Origin: Ziziphus jujuba
Lineage: Eukaryota; Streptophyta; Magnoliopsida; Rosales; Rhamnaceae
Direction of reading: 5' to 3'
Assembly (NCBI RefSeq): GCF_031755915.1
Contig: NC_083389.1
Span: 15,803,001 to 15,867,000 of the forward strand
Length of the DNA stretch: 64,000 bases
A program made the translations under genes and the position numbers. The notes below the pieces were generated by a model. The model had not been told where the DNA came from and searched no databases. It saw only the letters and a program-made list of their open reading frames with translations. Shown piece by piece: positions 32,551 to 45,000 of the stretch (position 1 is the first letter of the stretch; each line of letters starts with the position of its first letter).

Positions 32551-35549
32551 AAGAGAAAGGAGAGGAGAGAGAGAGAGAGAGAGAGAGAGAAGCCACCACC
32601 CACGGCGACCCTCCGTTCGCCGTCCTCCACCCCTTTCATGTGACAGCCCAGTCCACCCGCATACGATATTGTTCTTTTTGGATATGGAAAATCCTTTTAC
32701 AACCGAGCCCTTAAGGTTTTAAAAGGCCTCGCAATGGTTAGGGGGAATCCTCTTACAACCCCTACCTACCAGTCCCAATGGCACGGGTATCTCAGGCCCA
32801 ATCATGATATTGTCCGCTTTAGATCCAGCCCACACGGTTTTACGTTCTCTCCTGGGAAGGCCTCGCAAGGGAAAGGTATCCACATGCTTATAAGCCATGC
32901 TTCGTTCCCCTTTCCAACCGATGTGGGACTTCACATTTCACCCATACAGGCAGCCGACCTCCACCTTGCCCATTCCATTTCCAGCCAGCCCACCAAATCT
33001 CACAGCCACCGGACTGCCGACGCATTCGGATCGAGACTTTTTCTGGGGGCTACGCCGATTGCTTCAAACCTAGATTTCTCTCCGATCCGGCCTTCGTTTG
33101 CCACACCGCTGGTCCCATCCATTCGCCCATCCTCCACTCTACATTTCCTTCAAAAATCACGACCAGTGGCCACCGGATGCGCCACCGGCGGTGATGGGTT
33201 CCGGTGACCACGGTAGCTTGTCGGGAAATCGACTTTCCGATGAGTTTCCAGTTGCACCGCCTGCCTTTCCTACTAGTTTCAACCCCCTAAACCCAGATCT
33301 GAGATCGGTTTCTTCCAACTCACGGTAGTTTGTGAGGTTCGAGGATCCAAAATCTAACATCTTTCCGATGAGATTTCGGCCACGTTGGGTCCGATCTCCG
33401 AAAAGTGAGACCAGATTCGTAATCCTCATTTCACAAGCTTCGATTCAGTATATCACTCGTAAATTTTGGTTGTCGTTTGTGTTTGCTCCCCAGGGACCCA
33501 TTTGGGAGTTACTCGATTAAAATATTAAAATAACTAGTTTTGTGTATTGTGGATATTTTAGGTGCACGTGTGGATAGTGGAGTTGATCTTGCAGAGGATC
33601 TCGATTAATACATGTGCTTAAGGTGAGTGACCCACCTTTAAAACTATTTTGGGGTGATTAATTATATTTATTTTGTGTTAATTTAATATTTAGAAAATAT
33701 GCTCATGTGGTGGAATTTATTTATAACTGTGGTAAATTGTATTCTCAATTTTGGTGATTTCTTTTATATATATATATATATATGCTTATTGATGCTAAAT
33801 AAAAGTTTGGTTTATTAAGAAATTCTTGATTATTATTATTGTGATTTAATTGAATTTATTATGCATGAGCAAGGTGTTTTCATTTAATTAATTGTATTTG
33901 GATTTTAATATTATTTTTGGGCATGATTCGATTTTAGATATTTCAAGAAAAATATTGGTTTAAGTTTGGTGCTTTCAAATTATATAATTATGCCCTTAAA
34001 ATATTATTTGATTGATTTTATGATTTGGGAAAAGTTATTTGTACATTATTATTGATGGACTTACGCTGGAGATATTAAAGAAAAAATATGGGATTGTGAA
34101 TTTAAAAAATGGTATGATTCCCAAGGTGAGTTTTGCAAAAAATGTTATTTTTTTAAAAATAATATGATTATTTGTTTTAGATGCACTCATACAGTACTGG
34201 TGTCTGTACTGTGTATGTAGATGAGTGCGCAAGTTATAATGTTTCTCGTAAGTTGCCATCGAACCGAGGGCAGACAAGTTTGATATTGGCCATAAACCGG
34301 CCCCTTCCATGGCCGAGATGATGGTTTAAGCAGCGGCGCTGTCGGGATGCCGAAGCGACCATACGCAAGTTTCTCTCTTTAACCTCCTGTCGGATAGTGC
34401 TTGGGACGCTGGGTATCGTAGGCCATCACTGGTATATAGTGTGATACGTCAAGTATTATTTTTCAGATATAAATTTCTAATCCTAAAGTTTTAAAATCGT
34501 ATTTAGATTAAATATATTTAACTTGTTTCATCACCTATTTCCCACTAATATTTTCTAAAATGTATTTATTCATATTTTATGTCACTTATTTTAAATCAAT
34601 GTTTTTAAAATGCATCTTGCCATATTTTTATTATATAGATTGATTGAATATTCCAAAATGAATTTTATAATATTTTTACCACTTATTTAACATGATTGTT
34701 TGTAATTATTGAAATTATATTTTTGACATTGTTTATTTTGATTTATTAAATCAAATTTTACGAATTATATATTGAATTTCACTTTTATGTTATATTTCTT
34801 TAATGCAAGTATTTTAAATTATTTTATTGTATTTTATTCGTATTTGAATTATTTAATTATTTATTAAATTAATTATTCCTTAATTTTTTTGGGGCATAAA
34901 TGATTGGGTTTTGCGAAAATGTTTTAAAAGGGAAACTTTTCTAACGGAGTGAATGGTGAGGGTTTTGTGAGAAAATATTATTTTCAATTAATTATTAATT
35001 ATTTACTTATTTATTCTTAATTATTCAAGTGTACTTTGACTATTGTTGCTATTATAATTGTATAGTAAATAGGATCACTCACTGAGATGATTAACATCTC
35101 ATATTTTTAAATCCATTCCCCTAGGTACAAAGATTGGTGGACGTTCGTCTGGAGCGAGCTTGATCTTCGTTGCTGTCGTATTTCGAGGAGTTCTCTTTCT
35201 TTTCATTTATTTCTATTGTAATATTTCTTTCCATCCTTTGTTGTATAACTTCCATACTTAATTGTACCCTATGATGCTCTGTATACTGTATTGGATATAT
35301 TTTATTAAATATTGCATTAGTTTCCTATTTAATTTATGGAAGTGCTGTTTATTGTGGAATTAAATTGTAGTAAGGTGGAGGAATAAGGTGGTATATATAT
35401 AGAAGTATGTTTTCAGTGCAGAAAAATTGTAGTAAGTCCAACCTTTAGGGGAGCTTCTGCCGGATTTTCCATTGGAAGGTTTGGTAGGGTTTTCTTGGAA
35501 TCAGGGCTTGTCTAGGGTTCTGGTGAGGGATCTTGGACGGGTCCTGACA
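31989..35549 (+). mobile_element. Plus-oriented solo LTR inside the outer LTR
   Basis: It runs from TGTAAAACCCCGCCCC to GGACGGGTCCTGACA, about 3.26 kb once the inserted TRIM LTR (32639-32935) is removed. Flanking 5-mers are tcaaa and taaaa, a target duplication with one mismatch. It contains a (GA)n tract (32518-32590), a GC island (34190-34450), a donor-like AAGGTGAGTG (about 33623) and an acceptor-like TTCCCCTAGG (about 35117). Confidence 0.88.
32639..32935 (-). mobile_element. Solo TRIM LTR (297 bp), TSD tttca
   Basis: TGTGACAGCCCAGTCC to GATGTGGGACTTCACA, with a perfect 5-bp duplication tttca (32634-32638, 32936-32940). It matches both LTRs of the TRIM at 36708-40249; orientation is taken from the PBS position in that element. 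Confidence 0.92.
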
Positions 35550-36909
35550 TAAAAAATTTCTTAAATACCACCGGGTTTATTCTATCCAATTAAACCCGTA
35601 AATTTTTTATAAGTCCTTTATGAATATCATCATAAATCAATCGCATAAATTCCATCAATTTCAAATCTATCAATGAAATTAACAATAATTTAAAATAAAT
35701 ATTCCTTCAATTCCTTAAAATTTAAAATATAATTAAATTCCACAATTCATCAATATATAAATACATTTTTATAAAACATAAATAAATTCACAATTAAATT
35801 GAACAACAATTCAAATTCACAATTTTTTAAAAAATTGAATTTCATAAAAATAAAATCTCCATAATTTGTTAAAATCAAATTATGCTTTAATACACATATA
35901 CATTTCAATTTATTTAAATTGTGCCATCAAAATTCCAATATATAATTTTACTAAACAATTAACACATGAAAAATTGCATTTTCAAATAATCAATTATCAT
36001 AAAATACATATAATTAAACACCCAAAATTAAGTTTGAAGGTGGGTCACTTACCTCAAGCATGCAATCCAACCAAGACCTCCATAGGATCAATTTTACGAC
36101 TCACACGTGCTCCTAGAGTAACAATATTACACAGGGTCAAATAAATTAATATTTTATTCGGATAAATAATACCCATTACCTCTGGAAACTAACATAAACG
36201 GTATCCAAAATTCACAAATGAGGTATCTATGGAAAGCTAATGAAACGAGGATGACATTACCGACCTTTGTTGGACTCAACTCGACCGGAGGTGGCCGGAA
36301 GGTTTCAGCCGAACTTCAACTTGTAGTATCTCCCAACCGATAGGGAATTGAGCTGAATGGACATCAAAATCGAGCTCAGAAGGTCCAAAATAGGGGGAAA
36401 AGAGTATGAAATTGGACTGGGTTGGCCGAAAAACAGCGAAACCGCCGGAAAATCAAAATGGGTCGTCGCCGATCTGGGTGCGTCGCCGATCGGCTAGCCG
36501 CCAAACTTGGCAACTGAGCTTGTCGACGACTGGACTTCATTGATGGCTAGTACGTGTGGCCGTTCGATGGCTAGAAATGGTGCAGACCGAGGAGAGATAT
36601 TGACGGGAGAGAGAGAGAGAGAGAGAGACAGAGAGAGACAGAGAAAGACAGCGAGAGAGAGAGAGAGAGAGAGGGGAGAGGGAGGAGATGATGAATAGTA
36701 CCCCTTCTGTGACAGCCCAGACTACTCGCATACGATATTGTCCTCTTTGGGCCTGGGGAATCCTCTTACAACCCAGCTCTCAAGGTTTTGAAAGGCCTCT
36801 CAGTGGTTAAGGGGAATCCTCTTCCAACCCCTACTTGCCAGTCCCACTGGCCCTGGTCCCCCAGACCCAACCGAGATATTGTCCACTTTGGAAGCTAGGT
36901 GGTGAGCCC

Positions 36910-39747
36910 TGTAACACCCCGTCCCGAATCATGTCGGAAATTTTTGCACGTTGACCGAGGTTGACCGTTGATCATTGACCGAAGGGGGTCAAAAGTTGAC
37001 TTTTTGACTCGGTGGGAATTTCAAGTTGACCAGGGTACCGTGGCGAAGTACACGCTGGCACGCGTTCGTAGACTGGTAGCACGTTGAAAACGGGGCTACG
37101 GTTTGAAAGTTTTGAGCAAAACAAGTTGAGGTCCAAATTGTCCAAGGGGTGCCAGAGTTGACTTTTTATTCATGCAAGGTTGAGTGTTGACTCATGCATG
37201 GTTGTGAACTGCTCGTCGATACGAGTCCGTAGACTAGTGGCACGTCCGATTTGGACATGTGGTTTGAAAGTTATGGACCTGTAAAGTTTTTCAAATATTG
37301 TATTATTTTATTATTATTTTTACATGCATAACGATGTGCCACGTGTGACTTAATGAAGGTGGCCATGTGTCACCATGGTGAAATGCCACATGTCAACCAT
37401 GTGAAAAATCAAATTATTTTTATTATTATTTTAAATAATAATATTTTTTTTATTTAATTATTATTATTTTTCCTTTTTCCTTTTTCTTTTTCTTTTCCTT
37501 TTTCTTTTCTTTTTCTTTTTCTTTTTCTTTTCCTTCCCCACGTGGGAAAACACCATTCTTTCTTTTTTTCTTTTTCTTTTCTTTTTTTCCTTTCCCTTTC
37601 CTTTCTTCTTCCCCGAGCCCGAGAGACCAAAAACACGCAGCAAGCTTTTTCTCCATTTCTCTCTCCTTTGACTCTCTGCGTCTCCCTGTTTGACCGGTGT
37701 TTCGCCGGATTTCACTCCCCAGAATGCTACACGCGCCGGCCACCGTCAAAGCCTGCCACCTCGCGACCTCGGCCACCAAGTTTCCCGGCAAGCCGCCGCC
37801 GGACGCCCAGATCGGGCCGGCGAAGTCGCGGCGGCGGCGAAGTCGCGACCTCTATCCCACTATTTTCGACCCCTCTGAGTCCATTTCCGAGGTTAGTTTG
37901 CCCAAATTCCCCACCGTTTGAAAGATCCCTCAAGATCAATACTGGCCGAAACTTCCCGACCAAATTCCGGCCACCTCCGGCGGAATTAGGGTCGATGGAG
38001 ACCGGATTGGTGATCCTCGTTCCACGAGCTTCGATTCGGTATATCATTCGACCATTTTGGTTAAAGTTTGTGTTTTGACCCCCGGGTACCGGGTATTATT
38101 TACCCGAATAAAATATTAATTTATTTGACTGTCTGTGAATTTTGTTCTAGGAGCACCGGCGAGTCGTGAAATTGATCCCGTGGTGGATCATGGGTTAATT
38201 GCGTGCTCCAGGTGAGTGACCCACCTTCAAAAATTATTTTGGGCAATTAATTAAATTTAATTGGTATTTAATTTAGTATTTAAATTATGCTCATGTGGTG
38301 TGGTTTAATTATGGTTTTAATGCGGTTTAATTTAATTTATTTGTTATGCATGAGCAAGGTATGTTTCGGTATTAATTTTACGTGGTTTCAAATGTGATTT
38401 CTCGGGCATAATTGGGTTAAATATTTTATGAAAATATTTGGTTAAATTTTATAAATTATGCCCGCGGTATTTTTATGGTTGCATCTCGTATTTCGAGGAA
38501 AATTGTGGTTTGTTGATTATCACTGTTTCGTACCGGGTTGTTTAAATAAAAATATGTGGGATGGTGTTTTGTGAAAATTTGGTATACTTCCCACGGTGGT
38601 TTTTGGAAAAACGGTACGGTTGGTTACTTATGTTTATTTTTAGACGCACTCATACAGTATTGGTGTTCTGGTGTATGGTGTATGGACATGTGGTTTAGCA
38701 CGCAGTTATTATGTGGTTTAGCGTGCGGTTATTACTTCACCCGTGAGTTGCCATTGGACCGTGGGCAGGCAAGGTTATTGTTGCGCACAGCCGCCCCCCT
38801 CCTTGGCCGGGTGATGGTTTTTTTTTAGCAGTTGGTACTGTCGGGACGCCGAAGTGACCGCTGCAGGTTTCTCTCTTTAACCCCCCGCCAGTCGGTACCT
38901 CGGGACGCTGGGTATCGGAGGGCATCACCGGTATATGGTGTGGTGCATCAGGTGTAATTGTCGGTGTAAATTGCAAATAGTGTTTTAAACCCCAAAGGTG
39001 TTCTAAAATTATTTATTATAATTTATTACATTTTTATTATATTTGGGGTATTTATTTATTTAATTGTTGTTTGTTAAATTATTTAATCCCTTGGTTTTTG
39101 GGAGGTATGTACATTGGGTTTTGTGAAAAGGTTTTAAAAAGGGAACATTTCAAACGGAGCGATTGGTGAGAGTTTTGAGAGAAATTATTATTTTCCAACC
39201 GTTATTATTATTATTTATTTATTAATTGTTGGTATTCGTTCTATTCCTTAATTTCTATTACTATTATTTTTTATTATCACAAAAAGGTGTTCAGTAGTTC
39301 GGGTTACTCACACTCTTAAATTCCGTTCCCTTAGGTGCAAGTGGTGGTAGACGTTCTTCCGGAGCGAACCAAGTTTTCCGCTGCTGTTGTGTTTCGAGAA
39401 GTTTCTTCGTACTCTTTCATTTCAGTGTATTATTTCTTTCAGCCTTGTTGTATTTTGGTTGTTTAGCACTTCTTAAAGCTCTGTATACTATTGGGATAAT
39501 TCTGTTTTATTTATGCACTGGACTGTTGTTGTTTTTGAGAAGTGCTGAAATTTGTGGAATCAATTTGTAGTTTGTGGGTGGAATAAGGGGATGTTTTTAG
39601 AAGTGTGTTTTCAGTGTAGGTAGTTTGTGGTAAGTAAATCCCTTAGGGGAGGCTCTGTCGGATTTTCCGTTGGAGGATCCGGTAGGGTTTCCCTGGGATC
39701 AGGGCTGTCTAGGGTTCCGGGGAAGGAATTCTGGACGGGTCCTGACA
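36910..39747 (+). mobile_element. Solo LTR (2838 bp) inside the TRIM, TSD agccc
   Basis: TGTAACACCCCGTCCCG to GGACGGGTCCTGACA, with a perfect 5-bp duplication agccc (36905-36909, 39748-39752); excision restores the TRIM LTR. It carries pyrimidine-rich low complexity (37450-37610), a GC-rich segment (37720-38010), a hairpin-like CGGGTATTATTTACCCG just before AATAAAA (about 38086-38110), donor CAGGTGAGTG at 38212, the GC island (38640-38950) and acceptor TTCCCTTAGG (39334). Confidence 0.95.
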
Positions 39748-39921
39748 AGCCCAATCCTACCCCTCACGGTTTTACGTTCCCTCATGGGAAGGCCTCGCAA
39801 GGGAAAGGTATCCACATGCTTATAAGCCATGCTTCGTTCCCCTTTCCAACCGATGTGGGACTTCACAATCCTTCCCTCTTGGGGCCCAGCGTTCTCGCTG
39901 GCACACCGATCCGGATCCGGA

Positions 39922-39931
39922 TCTGATACCA
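39922..39931 (-). other. TRIM primer binding site
   Basis: On the minus strand TGGTATCAGA, the first ten bases of the initiator tRNA-Met PBS, three bases from the LTR boundary at 39934. Confidence 0.8.
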
Positions 39932-40770
39932 TTTGTGAAGCCCAGACCACCCGCATGCAATATTGTCCTCTTTGAACCTAGGAAATCCTCTTACAACCCA
40001 ACCCTCAAGGTTTTAAAAGGCCTCTCAGTGGTTAGGGGGAATCCTCTTCCAACCCCTACCTGCCAGTCGCACTGGCCCGGGCCTCCCAGTCCTAATCGAG
40101 ATATTGTCCGCTTTGGAAGCTAGGTCATGAGCCCAATCCTACCCCTCATGGTTTTATGTTCCTTTATGGGAAGACCTTACAAGGGAAAGGTATCCATACG
40201 TTTATAAGTCATGCTTCGTTCCTCTATCCAACCGATGTGGGACTTCACACATTCCCTTCTCTTTTTTACATACTCGAAAGAAAAGAAAAAGAAAGAACAA
40301 AATAAAGGAAAAAGAAAAAGAAACAAAAAGAAAAGGAAAGTAAATTAATAAAATAATAATAAAATAATGATATATTAGAAAATTTTGTAGAACCATAACT
40401 TTTAAAACACATATCCGTTTTGGGCGTGTCACTAGTTTATGAACTCACATCGATGAGTACTTCACAAACATGCATGAGTCAAAGCTCAACTGTGCACAAA
40501 CAAAAAGTCAACTCCGACACTCCTTGGACAGTTCGGACCTCAACTTGCTTTGCTCATATCTTTCAAACTATAGCTCCGTTTTTTATGTGCTACTAGTCTA
40601 TGGACTCGGATTGATGCATACTTTGCAATGATACCCCGATCAAAGAGAAATTCTATCCGGATCAAAAAGTCAAAATTTGACCTCTCTTGGTCAATGGTGA
40701 TCAAACCCGGTCAATCTCGGTCAACGTGAAGAAAATTCCGATGTTGTTCGGGACAGGGTGTTACACACAT

Positions 40771-41889
40771 AGCTGCTGGAAGGGTAAGGCAACTAAGGCC
40801 TTTGACTATTCCCATTTCATTAAAATGCATAATGGGCATATATCTATGTACATAGCATGAATATTGGTGAATAAAAAGCCGGTAAGGGTTAAATGAACCG
40901 CCAGCTATAGAGTTTGGCATGGCTTTAATTAAGCAAAGTCAGCATATATATGGGTTGATCTCACATCAGATCCACACGATGATTTTAATATTAGAATCTT
41001 TTATTAGCTTTTAAATTACTTTAAAGATTGAGACTTGAAAATGAATTAGTGGTCTAAAATGAATTTAGTAAAATTTTAAAATCTTATTAAAAAAATGAAT
41101 TGTATATAGAACATATATTTTAAAATGTTATCTCTTAAAGTGATATGGTGGCTGAAAAATAAAATTTTATGGATACATAATATGTGCTCGGTCTTCTTTA
41201 TAAATAGTTGTGCTATGGTAAGCTTATACACTTACATTATGATGAGTATTTTACATCCCACCATATTTGATGAGATGAAAAAAATAAATAAGTAAATTTA
41301 CAAAAACCATACATGTCACCCAACGTGGTGAGTTGTGAGATGCCTATCACAAAATAAATATGCAGATATGTTATAACAAAATTATATATATATATATATA
41401 TACACACATGAATTCATAAGTTGAGATCGGTCTAATGAAAAATCATTCAGACATTTTCTTATAAGCTTTTAAGTTATTGTAAGAGTTGAGATTTAAAAAT
41501 ATATTTGAGATTTATATGAGTCCTAATAGGATACACTTTATCTTTTTGTGGTTTTGATATTTTACTAGACTTGTATAATACACAAATATATACATTTTTA
41601 GATTTTAATTTTTATAGCAATTTAAAAACTAATAATAAATATTGTGACAGTTTTTTTATTCAAATGGTTTTGATAATATAACGACTTTTTCTATATATAA
41701 AAAGTTATGTTTTATTAAGTGTCATATAAATTAATAATTTAAAATTGTATAATTTAATTGAGTAAACAACAATCTTTGCACTTGCCAGGTCAATAGATTC
41801 CAAACAAGGTTAGGAACATAGCAATAAATCTCTAATTTGGCCAACTTGATAACTAAAGTCATCCTTTAAACAATATTTTTTTTTTGAAG
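40771..41889. other. Spacer upstream of P4
   Basis: Continuation of the unit spacer after the nested LTR stack, homologous to 1095-2184 and 22790-23921, AT-rich with (TA)n near 41384-41402. No gene. Confidence 0.6.
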
Positions 41890-41898
41890 TATATAAAT
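41890..41898 (+). promoter_or_regulatory. TATA box of split gene P4
   Basis: TATATAAAT, same position class as P1, upstream of the ATG at 42001. Confidence 0.65.
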
Positions 41899-42000
41899 AC
41901 ATAAGTGGTTCTTCCAAAGATCTGCAAGAACAACAACAAAATAAAAAGAAATAAATAAATAAATAAACCTTGATATCACAAAGTAGCTAGATTGCAAACA

Positions 42001-45000
42001 ATGGAAAAACATCCTTCAGCATACTTGCTCTTCCTTGCCTTCTTGGTTCTTACCACAGCCAAATCCTCATCAGCCTCGTCTGTAAATTTGGCTAGCGGAA
42101 CTAACGTTGTGACTGCTGGCTTCGTTACTTGCCTGGTCAGAAGGATTCCGCCTCCCTCTGGCCCACCTGTGGCTGGCACTAATGTCAGCTTGTCCTGCGA
42201 TGGAGCCAGGACCAGTCTTGGGCAAGCCGTCACCAACGCCAGCGGTTTTTACAAAATCAGTCTTAACGTGTCTCCGGGCCTTCTCTTTAACACAACAGGT
42301 TGTACCATCTTTGTTAGCCTCCTTCTTGCCAACTGCACTTCTCTCCCTGCCTCTGGAGTAGTTAGAGCCCAGCTTCTGTCAGGACCCGTCTAAAATTCCT
42401 CACAGGAACCCTAGACAAGCCCTGATCCCAAGGAAACCCTACCGGACCTTCCAATGGAAAATCCTACAGAACCTCCCATAACGGTTGGACTTACCACAAA
42501 TTTCCTGCACTGAAAACACACTTCTATAAACACCACCTTATTCCTCCCATCTTACTACAATTTGTTTCCACAAGTTTACAGCACTCCAAAATAATAACAG
42601 GGAATTATTGCATTATTTAATAAAATGTTTCCAATACAGTATACAGAGCATTATACAAATAAATATGAAATTAATACAATGTCAGATAAAGAAGCAATAC
42701 AAGATGAAGAGGAAAAGGGAGGAAATGCTTCTTGGACTTTCGTCAATGAACTGAGACGTCGGGCTTGCCCCGGACGATCAACGTCTCCCAATCCTTGTAC
42801 CTAGGGGAACAGAATTTAGAAATATGAGATGGTAATCATCTCAGTGAGTGACCCTATCTACTGTACAATTATAATAGTAACGATAATTATAGTACATTTG
42901 ATTAATTAAGAATAAATAAGTAAATAAATAATAATTAATTGAAAATAATATTTTCTCTCAAAACCCTCACCACTCACCATTCACTCCGTTGGAAAAGTTC
43001 CCATTTTAAAACATTTTTGCAAAACCCAATCTTTTATGCCCCAAAAATAAAAGAATAATTAATTTGGAAAAAAATTTAAATAATCCAAATATGAATAAAA
43101 TATAATGAAATATAATAAAATAAATTTAGAATACTTACATTAAAGAAATATAACATAAAAGTAAAATTCAATATATAAGTCATAAAATTTGATTTAATAA
43201 ATCAAAATAAACAGTGTCAAAAATATGATTTAAACAATTACAAATAATCATATAAAATAAGTGGTAGAAAAATACTATAATATTCACTTTGAAATATTCA
43301 ACCAACCCATCTAATATTTTTATGGCAAGATGCATTTTAAAAACATTAATTTAAAACAAATGATATAAAATATGAATAAATACATTTTAGAAAATACTAA
43401 TTGGAAATAGATGATAAAACAAATTAAATACATTTAATTTAAATGCTGCTTTGAAACTTTAAGATTTGAAATTTATATCTGAAAAATAATACTTGACGCA
43501 CCACACTATATACCAGTGATGCCCTATAATACCCAGCGTCCCAAGCACCATTTGGAGGGAGGTTAAAGAGAGAAACTTGCATACGGTCACTTCGGCATCC
43601 CGACAGCGCTGCTGCTTAAACCATCAACCCGGCCATGGAGGGGGGCGGCTTATGTGCACTATATAAAACTTGCCTACCCTTGGTCTGATGGCAACTCACG
43701 GGAGACATTATAACTTGTGCGCTCATTCACATATACAGTATAGAACACCAGTACTGTATGAGTGCGTCTAAAACAAATAACCAAATTTATTATTAAATTG
43801 CACAATTTTTTCCAAAATTCACTGTGGGAATTATACTATTTTTCAAACTCACATTCCCACATTTTTTCTTTAATCCTCATCATAAATCCATCACTTTAAA
43901 ATCCATCAAGTTCAAATCCATCAATTTGAATATACAAATTTTTCAATGGCATAAGGTCAAGCCATTAATATTTCAATGCATAAATATTTTTAAAACATAA
44001 TAATTTAAATCTATATTTTTCTCAAATTCTCAAAAATCAATTTAAATCAGTAATATGAAAACCATATAAATTCCATATATAATTAATTCATATAATTGTG
44101 CACAATAATTGAATAATAACCATAGCAATAATTAAAATAAATCAAAACCACAATTTCTTTAAATTTCCAAATATATTCTTTTGGCACGAAAACATATATT
44201 AAAAACATTATAAATTGGCAATACAATTCTAGATAGAAATTCTCATAATATTGAACACATAAACATATTTTTGAAATATTCCTTTATGAAATATTCCAAC
44301 AATAAAATTTGATAATAATTACCAAAATCTCAAACTCCTTAAAACCAAAATATTTTATAATGTACAAATATTTAATTCCATTCAATTTTGGCATCATAAT
44401 TCCAAATATAAATTTGTTAAATATTCAACACATAAAACATATTCTTCAAATAACCAATTAACACAAAATATATATATTTTTAACATTCCAAAATAATTTT
44501 GAAGGTGGGTCACTCACCTTGAGCATGCAATCCAACCAAGATCCTCCATGGGATCAATTCCACAACGCACACGTGCTCTTAGAACAACAATATTATACAA
44601 CTCAAATAAATTAATATTTTATTCGGATAAATAATACCGGTATCCGGGAGTTTAACACAAACGTTAACCAAAATTTATGAGTAATATATCGAATTGAAGC
44701 TTGTGAAATGAGAATTACGAATTTGGTCTTACTTTCTAGAGATCGGACCTGAGGTGGCGGGAATCTCATCGGAAAGCTTTCAGAATTTAGGCCTTTGATT
44801 CTCACAATCCGTTAAGAATTGAGGAAAGTGGACACCGGATTTGGGTTCAGAGGGTCGGAATTAGTGGGAAAGGATGGGCGGTGCAACTGGAAACTCGTCG
44901 GAAAGTCGATTTCCCGACGAGCCACCGTGGTCACCGGAATCCGCCACCTCCGGGCACGCGTCCGGTGGAAAATGGCCGTGATTTTTGGTGGGAAGGTCGA

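Larger units (their letters stand above)
36708..40249 (-). mobile_element. Complete TRIM element, interrupted by a solo LTR
   Basis: Two LTRs of about 317 bp (36708-36909 plus 39753-39867, and 39934-40249) flank a 66-bp internal part (39868-39933). The internal part reads, on the minus strand, a PBS (TGGTATCAGATCC, three bases from the LTR) and ends with a polypurine stretch (CCAAGAGGGAAGGAT) at the other LTR. There is no coding capacity, which defines a terminal-repeat retrotransposon in miniature. Flanking 5-mers ccttc and cattc differ at one base. Confidence 0.88.
30634..40765 (-). mobile_element. Outer solo LTR (~3.0 kb) of a nested stack, TSD cacat
   Basis: It begins TGTCAAGATCCATCC and ends GGGACAGGGTGTTACA, with a perfect 5-bp target duplication cacat at 30629-30633 and 40766-40770. 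The flanks rejoin to the unit spacer (GGCATCCTCACATAG), as at 1078-1093. Its own pieces are 30634-31988, 35550-36707 and 40250-40765. The gaps are a plus-oriented solo LTR and a TRIM. More substitutions from the other LTRs suggest it is older. Confidence 0.9.

Noticed and set aside
37450..37791. Lys/Glu-rich minus-strand ORFs
   Set aside because: Translation of a pyrimidine-rich low-complexity tract in a solo LTR.
36708..40249. Cassandra-type TRIM carrying 5S rRNA sequence
   Set aside because: The LTRs lack a recognisable 5S rRNA internal promoter region, so only a general TRIM call is supported.
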